Assembly (NCBI GenBank): GCA_910576205.1
Contig: CAJTHL010000002.1
Span: 248,001-312,000 of the forward strand
Direction: 5' to 3'
DNA from: Clostridia bacterium
Lineage (GTDB): Bacteria > Bacillota > Clostridia > Lachnospirales > Lachnospiraceae
Length of the DNA: 64,000 bases
Part shown: positions 62,849 to 64,000 of the stretch, piece after piece
Numbering within the stretch: the stretch's first letter is position 1
Layout: the number at the start of each line of letters is the position of its first letter
The notes under the pieces: model-generated
What the model saw: only the letters and a program-made list of their open reading frames with translations
Database searches by the model: none
What the model was told of the DNA's origin: nothing
Translations under genes and position numbers: made by a program

Positions 62849-63877
62849 ATGAATCAGTTTCCGGACCCCCCATACTGGGACCAGCAGCACCAGTCCCATT
62901 CCACCTACCCCCAGGAATTTATGGATCATTACCGTAAGCCCTTAAAGCCGCGGCACGGTATCCTGGTATTTGTCATTGTCATTTTGCTCAGTATCTTTGT
63001 GGCTGCGCCCATTCAGTACTTTTTTGGCATGCTGGGGCTGGCCTTGACAGAGCTTATGCTTCTGGCTGTGGCTGTGGTCAGCGCGCTCCTGTTCCGCCAG
63101 GACCTGCGGGAAGTCTTTCCCATCCACCGCCCCCGTCTGAAGCCCTTCTTTGCCACCCTGCTTACCTGGGTGGGCTGTTACATGGTGGTTCTCTTTTCCA
63201 CCATGATCCTTATCTATCTGTTTCCAGAAGGGTTTCTCGATGTAAGCAAGAGCATGGACAGTATCTTTTCCACCACGCCCATGCCCGTCACCTTCCTGAT
63301 CGTGGCCATTATGCCCGCCGTCTGCGAAGAGGCTGTTCACAGAGGCTTTATCCAGTATACCTTCCGCAATATCAGAAACCCCTTTGTGGCGGTTTCCGGC
63401 ATTGGCATAATTTTCGGTATCTTCCACCTGGATCCCTACCGTTTTCTCCCCATGACGCTTCTGGGTATGGGCCTGGCCTATGTGATGCTGCGTACCCGGA
63501 ATCTTTTGTATCCGGCCCTCTTTCACTTTATCAACAACAGCCTCTCCGTGCTGGCTTCCAGCCAGGGCTCCGGAGGCGGGGATCTTCCCGCATCTTATTA
63601 CACCGGCCCCATGATGCTTATGAGCATAGGCCTTTACCTTATCCTCTCGGCAGTCGTCCCCTTCCTGTTTCTGTGGGTACACTGCCTGCTGCGGCGTCCC
63701 GGGGAACCGAAAAAAAGCCTGACCCTGCCCGCTATCCTGTGCGCCCTCCTGACGGCGCTGATGATAATCATCGGGTTTGCCCTGCTGATATTCACCTCCG
63801 TAAACGTAGCGGACTGGGACGAACTTATCCGGGAAACGGAAAACCTGCTGGTTCTCTGGGTGCCCCGGTATCTCTGA
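62849..63877 (+). CDS. CPBP family intramembrane glutamic protease
   Basis: The 342-residue membrane protein carries EEAVHRGFIQ, GIIFGIFHLDP (His) and LFHFINNSL, the CPBP active-site pattern. About eight helices are visible, after a Pro/Gln/His-rich N-terminus (1-34). It may act on prenylated or peptide substrates; unknown. The ATG follows AGGAG. The next gene starts 22 bp downstream. Confidence 0.9.
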   Translation: MNQFPDPPYWDQQHQSHSTYPQEFMDHYRKPLKPRHGILVFVIVILLSIFVAAPIQYFFGMLGLALTELMLLAVAVVSALLFRQDLREVFPIHRPRLKPFFATLLTWVGCYMVVLFSTMILIYLFPEGFLDVSKSMDSIFSTTPMPVTFLIVAIMPAVCEEAVHRGFIQYTFRNIRNPFVAVSGIGIIFGIFHLDPYRFLPMTLLGMGLAYVMLRTRNLLYPALFHFINNSLSVLASSQGSGGGDLPASYYTGPMMLMSIGLYLILSAVVPFLFLWVHCLLRRPGEPKKSLTLPAILCALLTALMIIIGFALLIFTSVNVADWDELIRETENLLVLWVPRYL

Positions 63878-63899
63878 AAAACATAAGGAGGAGGAAAAC

Positions 63900-64000
63900 A
63901 TGAAAAAAATACTGATTGTAGTAGACATGCAGAATGACTTTATTGACGGCGCCCTGGGCACCCCGGAGGCGGTTTCCATCGTCCCCCATGTGGTGGACAA
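63900..64000 (+). CDS. Isochorismatase-family (cysteine hydrolase) protein, N-terminal fragment
   Basis: Only 33 residues lie in the window: the start (KKILIVVDMQNDFIDGALG) has the VVDMQNDF box with the catalytic Asp. It is cut at the right edge. The ATG follows AAGGAGGAGG. Members include nicotinamidase and isochorismatases. Confidence 0.85.
   Translation, partial: MKKILIVVDMQNDFIDGALGTPEAVSIVPHVVD

Noticed and set aside
62942-64000. 352-codon minus-strand frame over the CPBP gene
   Set aside because: Antisense to a protein with intact motifs; no start signal.

Overview
The window is chromosomal DNA from a Gram-positive, gut-type clostridium, most likely family Lachnospiraceae. The support is the set of families together: MurT/GatD, DUF1292, paired DUF6179/DUF6323, DUF2975 with a small XRE regulator, a giant 2-hydroxyacyl-CoA dehydratase activase, PotABCD, ECF sigma, GC-rich coding DNA with AT-rich control regions, and strong Shine-Dalgarno sites. 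I see no rRNA, tRNA, CRISPR array, phage or transposase. The species cannot be named from this sequence alone.

Layout. 1-1.8 kb: HD hydrolase (cut by the window edge), a membrane protein and an AI-2E exporter. 1.9-4.0 kb: murT-gatD. 4.1-10.2 kb: YyaL-type thioredoxin protein, VOC and metallo-beta-lactamase-fold proteins, an MFS exporter, and mgtE behind a ~260-nt structured leader. 10.5-18.4 kb: YdcF, DUF1292, flavin reductase, DUF6512, trpS, NYN-LOTUS protein, hybrid histidine kinase. 18.5-25.4 kb: lipoprotein/XRE/DUF2975 cluster under a paired palindromic operator, then GNAT, DUF5655, DHH phosphoesterase, zinc-ribbon membrane protein and ECF sigma factor. 25.4-33.6 kb: ZIP transporter, a cohesin-like membrane protein, and an 1822-residue M60 metallopeptidase with a dockerin-like module. 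33.7-37.9 kb: 2-hydroxyacid dehydrogenase, DUF6179/DUF6323, a DUF3788-like remnant, and a DUF134-NifX fusion. 37.9-42.5 kb: polyamine transporter operon that includes a P-II protein and has an attenuator-type leader. 42.6-48.6 kb: small proteins, TetR plus CPBP protease, galM, a formate/nitrite channel, and a rhomboid-like protein. 48.7-54.2 kb: HscC-type Hsp70 with a 1109-residue J-protein, then a LysM protein. 54.4-64 kb: giant activase, rhamnose-mutarotase-like protein, AEC exporter, ung, hisH-hisF, CPBP protease, and an isochorismatase-like gene cut by the right edge.

How the genes fit together. The strongest candidate for a little-described system is the M60/cohesin pair (26.45-33.5 kb). 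A secreted, multi-domain, mucinase-like M60 protease carries a two-loop dockerin-like module and no visible wall anchor. The gene directly downstream encodes a membrane protein with an outward cohesin-like domain, one membrane segment and an Arg-rich cytoplasmic tail built of 13-residue repeats. I infer a two-component surface docking system. Two other regions deserve attention. The polyamine operon contains P-II and begins with a promoter, a short folded leader and a perfect terminator. A family of small interspersed repeats supplies the sequence just before, and often including, the ribosome-binding site of several unrelated genes.
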